NCBI GenBank assembly: GCA_037441525.1 | Contig: JBBISA010000002.1 | Span: forward strand, 140,505 to 204,504 | Reading direction: 5' to 3' | Length of the DNA: 64,000 bases | Origin: SKVR01 sp037441525 | Lineage (GTDB): Bacteria; Bacteroidota; Bacteroidia; Bacteroidales; UBA7960 | Shown: positions 46,601 through 54,092 of the stretch, piece by piece | Numbering within the stretch: the stretch's first letter is position 1 | How the letters are laid out: each line of letters starts with the position of its first letter | The notes under the pieces: model-generated | Told to the model about the DNA's origin: nothing | Database searches by the model: none | The model's input: only the letters and a program-made list of their open reading frames with translations | Made by a program: the position numbers and the translations under genes

Positions 46601-47418
46601 CTCATTTCAGGGCATCAGATGTAGTGCATGCATGGCATTTTAATAATCTTCCAAACAACGCCCTTCAGTCAGTAACAACAAATCTGTCGCTTCCCGAAAC
46701 TGGCACCATAACATATCCGGGTTCGGGAGATGGCTATATGGACAGGGTTAACCCAGGTACTACCTTTAATACAATTGATGAAAACCCGGCCGGCTTTGGG
46801 TTAAGGGTAAGAAATCCGGCAAATACACGCGAACTAATCCTAAAGATACCTACAACAGGATACCAGAATATTGTTTTTAGCTATGCCACAATGCGTACCC
46901 TAAATGGGGCCAATATTCAGGAAGTTTATTACCAAACCATCGCTGGCGGCCCGTGGATTCCTCTTGCCGAAATGCTCAGGGTGGAAGAAGAATGGATGGT
47001 TTACAGGTTCAATTTGCCGGGAAATAATGTAAACAACAACCCCGACCTGGCCATAAAGATTTTGTTCAGGGGCGAGCAGGCTGAAGGTACCTCCGGAAAT
47101 AACCGATTCGATAATATTATGGTGGAAGGACTCAATATTTTAACATCGGGGGCAAGCCAAAACTCCGATTTGGAAACGGAAATTAAAAAGGAAGAACTGA
47201 ACATCTGGCATCGCAATGGAATTTTGCGTTTCAATAATCCTTATCAGGGCAATGCTACGCTTGCAGTGTTTATATCATCCGGATCAACGGCAGGTCTTTT
47301 TGCCGTATCAGGTCATGGAGGGCAGGCGATTCCCTTTTTGTCCAAACCAGGTATATATGTAGTAAGGCTTGTCAGCAACGAAGGGGTTTCAACGGGTAAA
47401 TTCGTAGTTGCTGAGTAA
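43639..47418 (+). CDS. CotH-kinase-domain secreted protein with lamin-tail domain and type IX-like C-terminus
   Basis: 1259 residues with a signal peptide (ISRIFTICLLLFISLNTLGQ). A lamin-tail domain follows (VAINEVMSSNRTTIADEDGDFSDWIELYN). A FN3/chitobiase-like block (ATIIYTLDGSEPDPENLTGKTF) is next, then a CotH region (SQGIGIRTHGGWSRSWPMKS; WLMFDTDFGFSG at about 770-781, with Asp774 and Asp776). The C-terminus resembles a type IX secretion sorting domain (KPGIYVVRLVSNEGVSTGKFVV). CotH-fold kinases phosphorylate proteins or peptides. Here it is likely cell-surface attached. It is a single gene. Confidence 0.85.
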   Translation: MFLFRSFSISRIFTICLLLFISLNTLGQQGVAINEVMSSNRTTIADEDGDFSDWIELYNYSDVPVDIKGWGLSDNPTNPLKWVFPATKLNPREYLLVWASGKNKTAPPLTQKTLISENSIWKYLDDGSDQGTAWKESGFDDSVWPQGPAMLGYDTNNNTQFGTQLSFGTNASFKHLTYYLRNDFEIIDASKFEELELKLSVDDGAIIYINGQEVVRRNMPEGNVSNTTPAAILVGILDVSQHLIPATMLVNGKNTIAVQLHQINRTSSDLRFDLELKSRGRFLHTNFSISNGNEEILLSHPQNGLADRLDAIELPADVSVGRWPNGTGEFGFYTVPTPGSPNNDQRFSEILAPPVFSHAAGFYSQPFTLAITSNNENATIIYTLDGSEPDPENLTGKTFTFKNSFPGSLLTSTFKSFLYFEPLRIMDKSPNPEYISTFASDYNGARYTSTTNRLFKGTVIKAKAVKSGALPSQSVTSTYFIHPQLHNKYSFPVLSITTPAADLFDYNTGIYTPGVIWETQANNRRDGGAPANYNQQGDEWERAAHLEFFDGAPINPVISQGIGIRTHGGWSRSWPMKSLRVYARNSFGSDYMNHAIFPGKPYLQYKTIILRNSGNDWGRTMFLDAAAQTVVSKMRFDTQAYRPIILFINGEYWGIHNIRDRYDNYYLNRVYGVDPENLDLLEINSSEPREGDWVHYNQLISYISANNLALDNHYKHVQTLMDVENFMDYQIAQIYLANTDWPGNNNNFWRLRTTQYKPYAPYGHDGRWRWLMFDTDFGFSGTNNATHNTLTFATEPNGPAWPNPPQSTLILRRLLLNTSFKNDFINRFADMLNTHFAPGRANQIINEMRDALNPEMQEHINRWGRPGSMTNWLTDVSRMNAFVNARPMQMRQFMQNYFNILGQVTLTVDVSNPSHGYVRVNTIELNGSTPGVAGQPFPWNGVYFYGTPIRFEAVSKPGFIFSHWDGLINRFTPIANQSFSTSSAAIRAHFRASDVVHAWHFNNLPNNALQSVTTNLSLPETGTITYPGSGDGYMDRVNPGTTFNTIDENPAGFGLRVRNPANTRELILKIPTTGYQNIVFSYATMRTLNGANIQEVYYQTIAGGPWIPLAEMLRVEEEWMVYRFNLPGNNVNNNPDLAIKILFRGEQAEGTSGNNRFDNIMVEGLNILTSGASQNSDLETEIKKEELNIWHRNGILRFNNPYQGNATLAVFISSGSTAGLFAVSGHGGQAIPFLSKPGIYVVRLVSNEGVSTGKFVVAE

Positions 47419-47513
47419 TTCTTTTTCTCCGTTGGTTTTTTCACAGAAAATTCCTGTTCTGTTACCTTTCTCGTTTTGCTTCAATATTCATAGTTCCGTT
47501 TTAGGTATATTTC

Positions 47514-47521
47514 TATATTTG
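47514..47521 (+). promoter_or_regulatory. -7 promoter word of the phenol-lyase-like gene
   Basis: TATATTTG matches TAnnTTTG and lies about 33 bases before ATG 47554. No good -33 element was seen. Confidence 0.4.
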
Positions 47522-47553
47522 GCAGCTTTTAACCAAAAATAATTAAATACACT

Positions 47554-49017
47554 ATGAACGAGAACGGATCGCCGAAAGTTAAATTCTACAGCGGGGAGCA
47601 AATCCCAGTTGAATTGCACAAGGTACGTATTGTACAAAAACTTAATCTCAAACCTGTTGAAGAGCGTTTGGTAGCTATTGAAAAGGGTGGTTACAACACT
47701 TTTTTGCTTAACACCAACGACTTATTTCTCGACATGCTTACCGATAGCGGTACCAATGCCATGAGCGACAATCAGCTTTCTTCAATGATGCATGCCGATG
47801 ATGCCTATGCCGGGTCGCAGAGCTTTTACCGCATGGAAGCCGCTCTTCAGGATGTATTTGGAAAAAAGTATGTACTGCCGGTACACCAGGGCCGGGCTGC
47901 CGAAAATATTATTTCGCAGGTTTTTATCAATAAAGGTGATATCATTCCTATGAACTACCACTTTACCACCACCAAGGCTCACATGGAACTAAATGGCGGT
48001 AAGGTTTTCGAAATATTTACCGATGAGGCGCTTAAAATTAAAAGCAATTATCCTTTCAAAGGGAATATTGATGTAGAAAAACTGAAGGGACTTATCGCAG
48101 AGTATGGTGCTGCAAAAATTGCCTTCATTCGTTTCGAAGCATCAACCAACCTTATCGGCGGGCAACCCTTCTCACTTCAAAACATGAAAGATGTGAAGGC
48201 AATTGCCGATGCCCATGGTATAAAAATAGTGCTCGATGCCAGCCTTATTGGCGAAAATGCCTATTTCATAAAACAACGCGAAGAAGCCTACAAGAAAACA
48301 ACTATCAAGCAAATTCTGAACGAAATGTGTGGAATTGCCGATATTGTTTACTTTTCGAGCCGTAAAGTCAGCTCAACCCGTGGTGGTGGCATCTGCACTT
48401 CCGATCATAGCCTGTACTTGAAAATGCGCGACCTTATCCCATTGTTCGAAGGGTTCCTTACCTACGGTGGTATGTCGGTACGCGAAATTGAAGCGATGGC
48501 AGTAGGACTTTACGAAACTACAGATGAAACCGTTATCAGCCAGTCGCCATCGTTTGTTGCTTACGCTGTTAATACATTGGATGAAGCCGGTATTCCAGTA
48601 ATTACCCCTCCGGGAGCGCTGGGCTGCCACGTTGATGCCATGGGATTTCTGCCCCATGTGCGCCAGGAAGAATACCCTGCCGGTGCTCTTGCAGCAGCAT
48701 TGTACATAGTTTCAGGCTGCCGCGGCATGGAGCGGGGTACCATTTCGAGCGACCGCGACCAACAGGGCAACGATGTGCTTGCCGATATGGAATTGCTGCG
48801 GCTGGCTTTCCCACGCAGGGTGTTCACCCTTTCGCAAACTATGTTCCTTATCGACAGGGTAAAATGGCTCTATGCCAACCGCAATCTGGTTGGCGGATTG
48901 CGCTTCGTGGAAGAACCCCCGGTGCTTCGTTTTTTCATGGGCCGCCTTGAACCCGTTTCTGACTGGCCGCAAAAACTGGCCGCAAAATTCAGAGCCGATT
49001 TTGGAGACAGTTTGTAG
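47554..49017 (+). CDS. PLP-dependent beta-eliminating lyase, tyrosine phenol-lyase-like
   Basis: 487 residues. The fold is that of tryptophanase and tyrosine phenol-lyase: DSGTNAMSDNQ, AYAGSQSFY, HQGRAAEN (Arg114), and the PLP Lys271 in SSRKVSS. Two residues point to phenol-lyase: Arg394 in MERG (tryptophanase has Ile there) and Phe460 in LRFF (tryptophanase has His). The residue after Asp228-Ala-Ser is Leu231, where both known enzymes have Arg contacting the cofactor, so the activity may differ. The reaction would split Tyr to phenol, pyruvate and ammonia. Cytoplasmic, monocistronic. Confidence 0.8.
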   Translation: MNENGSPKVKFYSGEQIPVELHKVRIVQKLNLKPVEERLVAIEKGGYNTFLLNTNDLFLDMLTDSGTNAMSDNQLSSMMHADDAYAGSQSFYRMEAALQDVFGKKYVLPVHQGRAAENIISQVFINKGDIIPMNYHFTTTKAHMELNGGKVFEIFTDEALKIKSNYPFKGNIDVEKLKGLIAEYGAAKIAFIRFEASTNLIGGQPFSLQNMKDVKAIADAHGIKIVLDASLIGENAYFIKQREEAYKKTTIKQILNEMCGIADIVYFSSRKVSSTRGGGICTSDHSLYLKMRDLIPLFEGFLTYGGMSVREIEAMAVGLYETTDETVISQSPSFVAYAVNTLDEAGIPVITPPGALGCHVDAMGFLPHVRQEEYPAGALAAALYIVSGCRGMERGTISSDRDQQGNDVLADMELLRLAFPRRVFTLSQTMFLIDRVKWLYANRNLVGGLRFVEEPPVLRFFMGRLEPVSDWPQKLAAKFRADFGDSL

Positions 49018-49144
49018 CAGAGGACAGATGGCAGAGTTCAGAAAGCAGAAGTTTGAAAATCAGATGTGAGAAAGGCTTAGTGTTTTTTAGCATCGTTCTT
49101 TACAATTGGTTATTTCTGGATATCTGAGAATAGACATGTTAAAA

Positions 49145-49175
49145 CCGCTTCGGGAGAGATTCCGGAGCGGCTTTT
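49145..49175 (+). terminator. Terminator of the phenol-lyase-like gene
   Basis: CCGCTTCGG and CCGGAGCGG (49145-49153, 49162-49170) form a 9-bp stem with one wobble, followed by CTTTT. Confidence 0.7.
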
Positions 49176-49253
49176 ATTGCAGCGTATGTTCCGGATAAAC
49201 CAATAGAAATACACTGATTTAATGACTTTGCTGCGGAGCCTCTAAAATTATAG

Positions 49254-49369
49254 CCCATCCGCGCTGCGAAGCATCTGCGCAATCTGCGTTCCATCCTATC
49301 CGCGTTACGGAGTAACATCTGATAATCATAACCCATCTGCGCTGCGAAGCATCCGCGCAATCAGCGTTC
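49254..49369. repeat. Two 38-base direct repeats in intergenic DNA
   Basis: The copies 49254-49291 and 49332-49369 differ at three positions: CCCATC(C/T)GCGCTGCGAAG and so on to GCGTTC. They are 78 bases apart. A third partial GCGTTCCATCC is at 49380-49390. Such GC-rich words occur between genes in Bacteroidales. No frame is open through them. Confidence 0.7.
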
Positions 49370-49436
49370 TATATCATGCGCGTTCCATCCTCCAGTAAAG
49401 CAATTTACAAAAAGATTACATATATTGATAAATTGT

Positions 49437-49751
49437 TTATATTTGAACAAAAAAAATGACGTTCGCATAATTAACACTGGGGGCATAAGTGAAAGGCATA
49501 AGGAAAAATACCACGATCTGCAATAATTTTCTTAAAGCAGCCAGCGTAAAAACCTGGTTTCCGGCAGTTATGCTCACCTGCCCTTGTATCCCAATAAACA
49601 ATACATCGAAGGGATTGGTGTGTGACGGGATTTTTTCGCCCGGTTGAAGCGTAAGCAAAATGGCTTTTGTTTTTTCGCTGCTATGCATAATGCGCCCGTC
49701 GATGTCGAAATTAACTTTGGCGGCTTGTTGCGGGGTGGTCTTTTTTATCAT
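49437..49751 (-). CDS. Cupin-domain protein, truncated
   Basis: 104 residues. The N-terminal 70 residues are a cupin start (KVNFDIDGRIMHSSEKTKAILLTLQPGEKIPSHTNPFDVLFIGIQGQVSITAGNQVFTLAA). After that the sequence becomes a hydrophobic tail (LRKLLQIVVFFLMPFTY) with no second cupin motif. The neighbouring 108-residue cupin (51398-51724) retains that half, so this copy is probably broken by deletion. Neither other frame restores the motif. Its ATG overlaps the stop of the PepSY gene by 4 bases (ATGA), so the two are co-transcribed. Confidence 0.65.
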   Translation of the reverse strand: MIKKTTPQQAAKVNFDIDGRIMHSSEKTKAILLTLQPGEKIPSHTNPFDVLFIGIQGQVSITAGNQVFTLAALRKLLQIVVFFLMPFTYAPSVNYANVIFFVQI

Positions 49752-51292
49752 GGCAATTTTGTTTTAAGATTAGCATTTCTGCATTTCCGACGGTAATTTT
49801 TAATCCAGATCACTCCACCTGAAACGAGTATTGTCAAAATCACCAGTCCGGCCAGTGGAATGAAAAGGATGTAGTACTTACCAAATATAACGGAGTAAAA
49901 CCTTCCGGTATGAATTTCAAGGGCCAGGTTCCACAGAGGCATGGGAGAGTGGGCACTTACCGGCTCGGGCATTGGCAGATTGGGAAGATTGCGGCTTGTA
50001 GAGAAAACGCCTGCATTATAATCGAAAATATATTCACTTCCGTTTCCCGGGTTAAAATACCCGGCCACAGGCACCGACCCAAACGGATGTGCCATGCCTG
50101 TACCTGGAATTACGTACATTCCTGTTATCCGATCCTGAATAAAATGCTGTGATGGTATCCAGGTATGAATACCGCTGAATGAACCGGTAATGAAAACACC
50201 ATCTTCAGGTTGTTCAAAAACATTTATTCCCATAACACTTATGGGTGGTTGAGTCGGAATACGAAACAGGGAATCAGAAAAACCTGGTGTGGCAGCAAAG
50301 AAACCATCTGACGTAGATATAATAAATGCATCGGCCAGCCTATCATATTGAATATCGCGCAATTTATCGTACCAGGGGTTTGGATGATCGATTATGGTGT
50401 GCTTCAATGCAGGAAACTTGCTGTTAACAATAGCAATAAGCAACGGTGGGCGAAGAAACATTCCGGTTATGGTTAGGATGATAAGAAAAACTACCGACCA
50501 GATTCCAATATGATTGTGCCATTTCAAGGAGAACCGGTTAACCTTGGCGACCCTCTTTTTAAGGGTCGGTTTCTTTTTCAAGGCTTTCATCATGTCGGGT
50601 GCCATAAACCATACAATCCCTGTTAAACTCAGAAATATCATGAACACTCCCATTACATCTACAAGCAATTTGCCAGGAGTGCCAAGTATTTTGCCGCTGT
50701 GTATTACCCATAGGGCTCTGAACAGGGTAGTTTCGGCTTTAAATCCGGCAGGGTGGGGCAGGGCTACTTCAATGGGTTCTATGGCAGAGTCGGTTTTCCG
50801 TGCCTTCATCAGGTGCGAACGTGTTAGTATCCATAATCCATCGGGAGTTTCTGTTATGGCAGTAATTCTTGTTTCTTTTACCGGCAACGTGATAATTTTC
50901 CAGGTGTTATTATCAAGGAAATACAGCCCCGACATGGTTCCGGCCAATATTTTTCCATCAGTGGTTTTTATTATGGAAGCAGTTCGGCGGTTGTCGGAGC
51001 CAGGCTTTATTCCCTCATTAAATGGTTCAAAGCCTGAAAAAGTACTGTCGGTAAGCCAGATACCTATGTTGCCATAGAACAAAATGCTGTCGGTGCCAAT
51101 TTCTGTTGCCGATTTAACAGCTGCCAGGTTCCAGTTGTTATATCTGTAATTTTTCGGAAGATACTTTCTGTTGATATCAATGCCTGAAAAAAAACTCCGG
51201 TGGTTGAGTACAATGCCACTCAGCGCAAACATAAGGATGAAAAGTGCTGCCAGAACACCCAGCCACCGGTGCAAAAATTTAAAGGTCTTCAA
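49748..51292 (-). CDS. PepSY-associated transmembrane protein
   Basis: 514 residues. The first helix (TFKFLHRWLGVLAALFILMFALSGIVLNH) is the typical PepSY-TM opening. Two more helices are in the middle (VDVMGVFMIFLSLTGIVWFMAP and IGIWSVVFLIILTITGMFL) and a last one near the end (YILFIPLAGLVILTILVSGGVIWI). The periplasmic parts carry beta-propeller-like segments (LAGTMSGLYFLDNNTWK). Such proteins often assist iron or heme-linked reduction. That role is family-based. Overlaps the cupin gene downstream. Confidence 0.85.
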   Translation of the reverse strand: MKTFKFLHRWLGVLAALFILMFALSGIVLNHRSFFSGIDINRKYLPKNYRYNNWNLAAVKSATEIGTDSILFYGNIGIWLTDSTFSGFEPFNEGIKPGSDNRRTASIIKTTDGKILAGTMSGLYFLDNNTWKIITLPVKETRITAITETPDGLWILTRSHLMKARKTDSAIEPIEVALPHPAGFKAETTLFRALWVIHSGKILGTPGKLLVDVMGVFMIFLSLTGIVWFMAPDMMKALKKKPTLKKRVAKVNRFSLKWHNHIGIWSVVFLIILTITGMFLRPPLLIAIVNSKFPALKHTIIDHPNPWYDKLRDIQYDRLADAFIISTSDGFFAATPGFSDSLFRIPTQPPISVMGINVFEQPEDGVFITGSFSGIHTWIPSQHFIQDRITGMYVIPGTGMAHPFGSVPVAGYFNPGNGSEYIFDYNAGVFSTSRNLPNLPMPEPVSAHSPMPLWNLALEIHTGRFYSVIFGKYYILFIPLAGLVILTILVSGGVIWIKNYRRKCRNANLKTKLP

Positions 51293-51397
51293 TTGTTCTG
51301 ATATTTAGATATAATCCTTAGTTTGGTTAAATAAAATTCAGCCATCTCACATCTGTTTTCTGCCCTAAGTTTTCTGACTTCTGTCTTATGCCCTGAC

Positions 51398-51724
51398 TCA
51401 ACTCCCTTTGATCATGGTGAGAAGCATTTTGAACTGCTCAACAGCAAGCACTGCATGGGGAATCTTGGCAGGCATAATGATGGTTTCGCCTTCGTTTAGC
51501 AAATAGGGGATTTTGTTAATGGTAATTTCAACTGACCCTTCCACACACTGAACCATGGCATCGAAGGGTGCAGAGTGTTCGCTCAGCCGTTGCCCTTTGT
51601 CAAAGGCAAACAGGCTTATATTGCCTGTTGACTTTTCCAGAACTCTTTTACTCACTACGCTGTTTTCGGCGTAGGAAATATCGTTTTTAAAACTTATAAT
51701 ACTGCTGTGACTGAAATTGCTCAT
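51398..51724 (-). CDS. Cupin-domain protein
   Basis: 108 residues forming a complete small cupin: LFAFDKGQRLSEHSAPFDAMVQCVEG, with His in SEHSAPFD as a metal ligand, and GETIIMPAKIPHAVLAVEQFKMLLTMI with the second His. It probably binds a metal. The reaction is unknown. It lies between the PepSY gene and the BFD-type ferredoxin gene, all on the minus strand, in the nitrosative-stress neighbourhood. Confidence 0.85.
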   Translation of the reverse strand: MSNFSHSSIISFKNDISYAENSVVSKRVLEKSTGNISLFAFDKGQRLSEHSAPFDAMVQCVEGSVEITINKIPYLLNEGETIIMPAKIPHAVLAVEQFKMLLTMIKGS

Positions 51725-51756
51725 GATATTAGGGATTAAATGATTTTCGGATTAAT

Positions 51757-51860
51757 GAATTATCGAATTATCGGATTATCGAATTATCGAATTATCGAAT
51801 TATCGAATTATCGAATTATCGAATTATCGAATTATCGGATTATCGAATTATCGAATTATT
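51757..51860. repeat. 8-bp tandem repeat GAATTATC, 13 units
   Basis: Thirteen units of 8 bases, nine of them in unbroken or near-unbroken GAATTATC, with GGATTATC at 51773 and 51837 and GAATTATT last. The array reaches 3 bases into the stop codon of the BFD-type gene (51856-51858). No hairpin terminator is formed. Confidence 0.95.
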
Positions 51861-52041
51861 GGGTGCCGTTTATTTCTTCAAGCAGTATATAAATTTCGTC
51901 AACGCAGGCGCCACAAACTGTTCCTGCTTCGGTTTCTTCCTGAACCTGTTCAACAGATTTCAGATTTTTAGCTTTAATGGCATCTTCAACCGTTCCTTTG
52001 GTTATGTCAAGGCATGTGCATAGTATGTCGTCGCGGTCCAT
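51856..52041 (-). CDS. BFD-like [2Fe-2S] protein
   Basis: 61 residues. The Cys pattern CTC (Cys8, Cys10) and CGAC (Cys43, Cys46) is that of the bacterioferritin-associated ferredoxin (BFD) [2Fe-2S] domain, which also occurs in nitrite reductase and NsrR-linked operons. It is upstream of the hcp gene's 3' side, same strand, about 85 bases apart. Here it probably feeds electrons to Hcp or an iron store. The stop codon is inside the tandem repeat. Confidence 0.85.
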   Translation of the reverse strand: MDRDDILCTCLDITKGTVEDAIKAKNLKSVEQVQEETEAGTVCGACVDEIYILLEEINGTQ

Positions 52042-52126
52042 GTTTGTCTTTTTTATTAACCCCGAAGACTTTTTTAGAGTCTCCAGGGTTTTGATTACTG
52101 AATGGGGTTACATGTGATACTTTTGA

Positions 52127-53785
52127 TTAGTTGAGGAAGAGCTTCATGTCTTCATCAACAGAGCCAATGGGGGCTATTCCGAAGTTTTCAACCAGCACTT
52201 TGGCAACGTTGGGTGAAAGGAAAGCAGGAAGTGTGGGTCCGAGGAGGATGTTTTTAACCCCGAGGTAAAGCAGTGCCAGTAAAACTATCACCGCTTTTTG
52301 CTCGTACCATGCAATGTTGTAGGCAATGGGCAATTCGTTAATATCGTTGAGCTGGAACACTTCTTTAAGTTTGAGGGCTATAACAGCCAATGAGTAGGAG
52401 TCGTTGCATTGTCCGGCATCAAGTACCCTTGGAATTCCGCCAATATCGCCCAGGGGCAATTTGTTGTAACGGTATTTGGCGCAACCTGCGGTAAGTATAA
52501 CGGTATCTTTGGGCAGTGCTTCTGCAAACTCGGTGTAATAATCGCGATCTTTCATGCGTCCGTCGCAACCAGCCATTACAAAGAACTTGCGAATAGCTCC
52601 CGATTTTACAGCATCAACCACCTTATCGGCAAGTTGCATAACCTGGTTGTGGGCAAAACCACCGATTATTTCGCCGGTTTCAATTTCTACAGGGGGCTGG
52701 CATTTTTTAGCATGCTCAATAATGGCAGAAAAATCTTTGCGTCCACCTTCGGCACGGTCAGGAATATGAATAGATCCTTTCAGCCCTGATGAACCAGTAG
52801 TGTATATGCGGTCGGGATAAGTTGCTTTGGCCGAAGGGGGAACAATACAATTGGTGGTAAAAAGAATAGGTCCGTTGAAGGTTTCAAATTCTTCTTTTTG
52901 TTTCCACCAGGAGCTTCCGTAGTTGCCCACAAAGTGATCATATTTCTTGAACGATGGATAGTAGTTGGCCGGAAGCATTTCACTGTGGGTATACACATCA
53001 ATGCCGGTACCTTCGGTTTGTATGAGCAGGTCTTCCATATCGCGCAAATCGTGGCCGCTGATAAGGATAGCGGGGTTGTTTCTTACGCCAATATTCACTT
53101 TGGTAATTTCAGGATTTCCGTAAGCAGTAGTATTGGCCTTATCGAGCAATGCCATTACCTGCACACCATAAGAACCGGTTTCAAGTACCAGGTTAGTAAG
53201 CTCAGCGGCACCCAGCGAATCATCAAGGGTTGCTGCAAGGGCTTTTGAGATAAAATCGAAGATGGCCTGTTCGGTATGGCCAAGGTTAAAGGCATGTTCG
53301 GCGTAGGCCGCCATCCCTTTGAGTCCGTATATGGTTAGTTCGCGCAATGAACGGATATCTTCATTTTCGCTCAATTGTAAAACACCCACCTGTTGTGCTT
53401 TTCTTTCGTATTCGGCCGGGGTGTAGGCATACCACCTGGCCGCCTCAGGTAAAGTTTCTCTATCTAAAATAATACCTGCCTTTTCAATCTTATTCTCCAG
53501 GTTGATCCTTAGTTTAAATCCATCGCGGATTTTCTGAACAAACCTATCATGATCGAAATTGGCGTTTGTAATGGTCATAAACAGACCCTCAAATAAAAAT
53601 TTATCTTCGGACGATGTATCAAGCCCATATTTTTTTGCATTATTGTTGTAAACTGCAATTCCGCGCAGTTGGTACATCAATACATCCATAATACCGGCTA
53701 GTTCAGGCTCTTTTCCACATACACCTTTAATGGTGCAACCTGTTCCTTTTGCTGCCTCCTGACATTGAAAACAAAACATGCTCAT
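52127..53785 (-). CDS. hcp: Hydroxylamine reductase (hybrid cluster protein)
   Basis: 552 residues. The N-terminal cluster motif is CFQC (Cys5, Cys8)-x8-C-x5-C, as in the class with a 4Fe-4S cluster. The hybrid-cluster ligands follow: His and Glu in ISGHDLRDME-like context, Cys in FTTNCIVPPSA, Cys in LTAGCAKYRYNKL, and Cys in LDAGQCNDSYS. Hcp reduces NO or hydroxylamine and repairs nitrosylation damage in anaerobes. The downstream BFD gene may be its electron donor, and the Rrf2 gene upstream its NO-sensing regulator. Confidence 0.96.
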   Translation of the reverse strand: MSMFCFQCQEAAKGTGCTIKGVCGKEPELAGIMDVLMYQLRGIAVYNNNAKKYGLDTSSEDKFLFEGLFMTITNANFDHDRFVQKIRDGFKLRINLENKIEKAGIILDRETLPEAARWYAYTPAEYERKAQQVGVLQLSENEDIRSLRELTIYGLKGMAAYAEHAFNLGHTEQAIFDFISKALAATLDDSLGAAELTNLVLETGSYGVQVMALLDKANTTAYGNPEITKVNIGVRNNPAILISGHDLRDMEDLLIQTEGTGIDVYTHSEMLPANYYPSFKKYDHFVGNYGSSWWKQKEEFETFNGPILFTTNCIVPPSAKATYPDRIYTTGSSGLKGSIHIPDRAEGGRKDFSAIIEHAKKCQPPVEIETGEIIGGFAHNQVMQLADKVVDAVKSGAIRKFFVMAGCDGRMKDRDYYTEFAEALPKDTVILTAGCAKYRYNKLPLGDIGGIPRVLDAGQCNDSYSLAVIALKLKEVFQLNDINELPIAYNIAWYEQKAVIVLLALLYLGVKNILLGPTLPAFLSPNVAKVLVENFGIAPIGSVDEDMKLFLN

Positions 53786-54092
53786 TTCTTTAATAATTTA
53801 ATGGTTATTGAATAATTTGTTTGTTGGTGATTGGTAAATTTTAACTGATAATTAGTTTAGGGTTTAAGTTGATGGTTTCGGGTATGAGGTATTGGGTATC
53901 GGGTGTAAGGTGTTGGGTATCGGGTATTGGGTATCGTGTGATAGGTGTTAGTTTTTAGATTTTAGATGTTAGATTTTGGATATTAGATATTGGATGTTAG
54001 GATAAATATAACCTTTGAACGCAAAACTCTAAACTCTGACCTCTCAACTCTAATCTCTGATCTCTAAACTCTTTACTCTGTACTCTGAACTC
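53786..54092. repeat. Degenerate low-complexity repeats between hcp and the ferredoxin gene
   Basis: About 300 bases of short decaying repeats: GGGTATCGGGT/ATTGGGTATC words (53878-53938), TTAGATTTTAGATGTTAGA words (53945-54000) and CTCTAAACTCTGACCTC words (54026-54090). No frame and no clear terminator is visible. The G runs could form a quadruplex on the coding strand. Confidence 0.8.

Noticed and set aside
47554..49017. Annotation as tryptophanase
   Set aside because: Arg394 and Phe460 are at positions that are Ile and His in tryptophanase, so the label tyrosine phenol-lyase-like is better supported.
51757..51860. CRISPR array
   Set aside because: The units are 8 bases and directly adjacent, with no unique spacers and no cas genes nearby.
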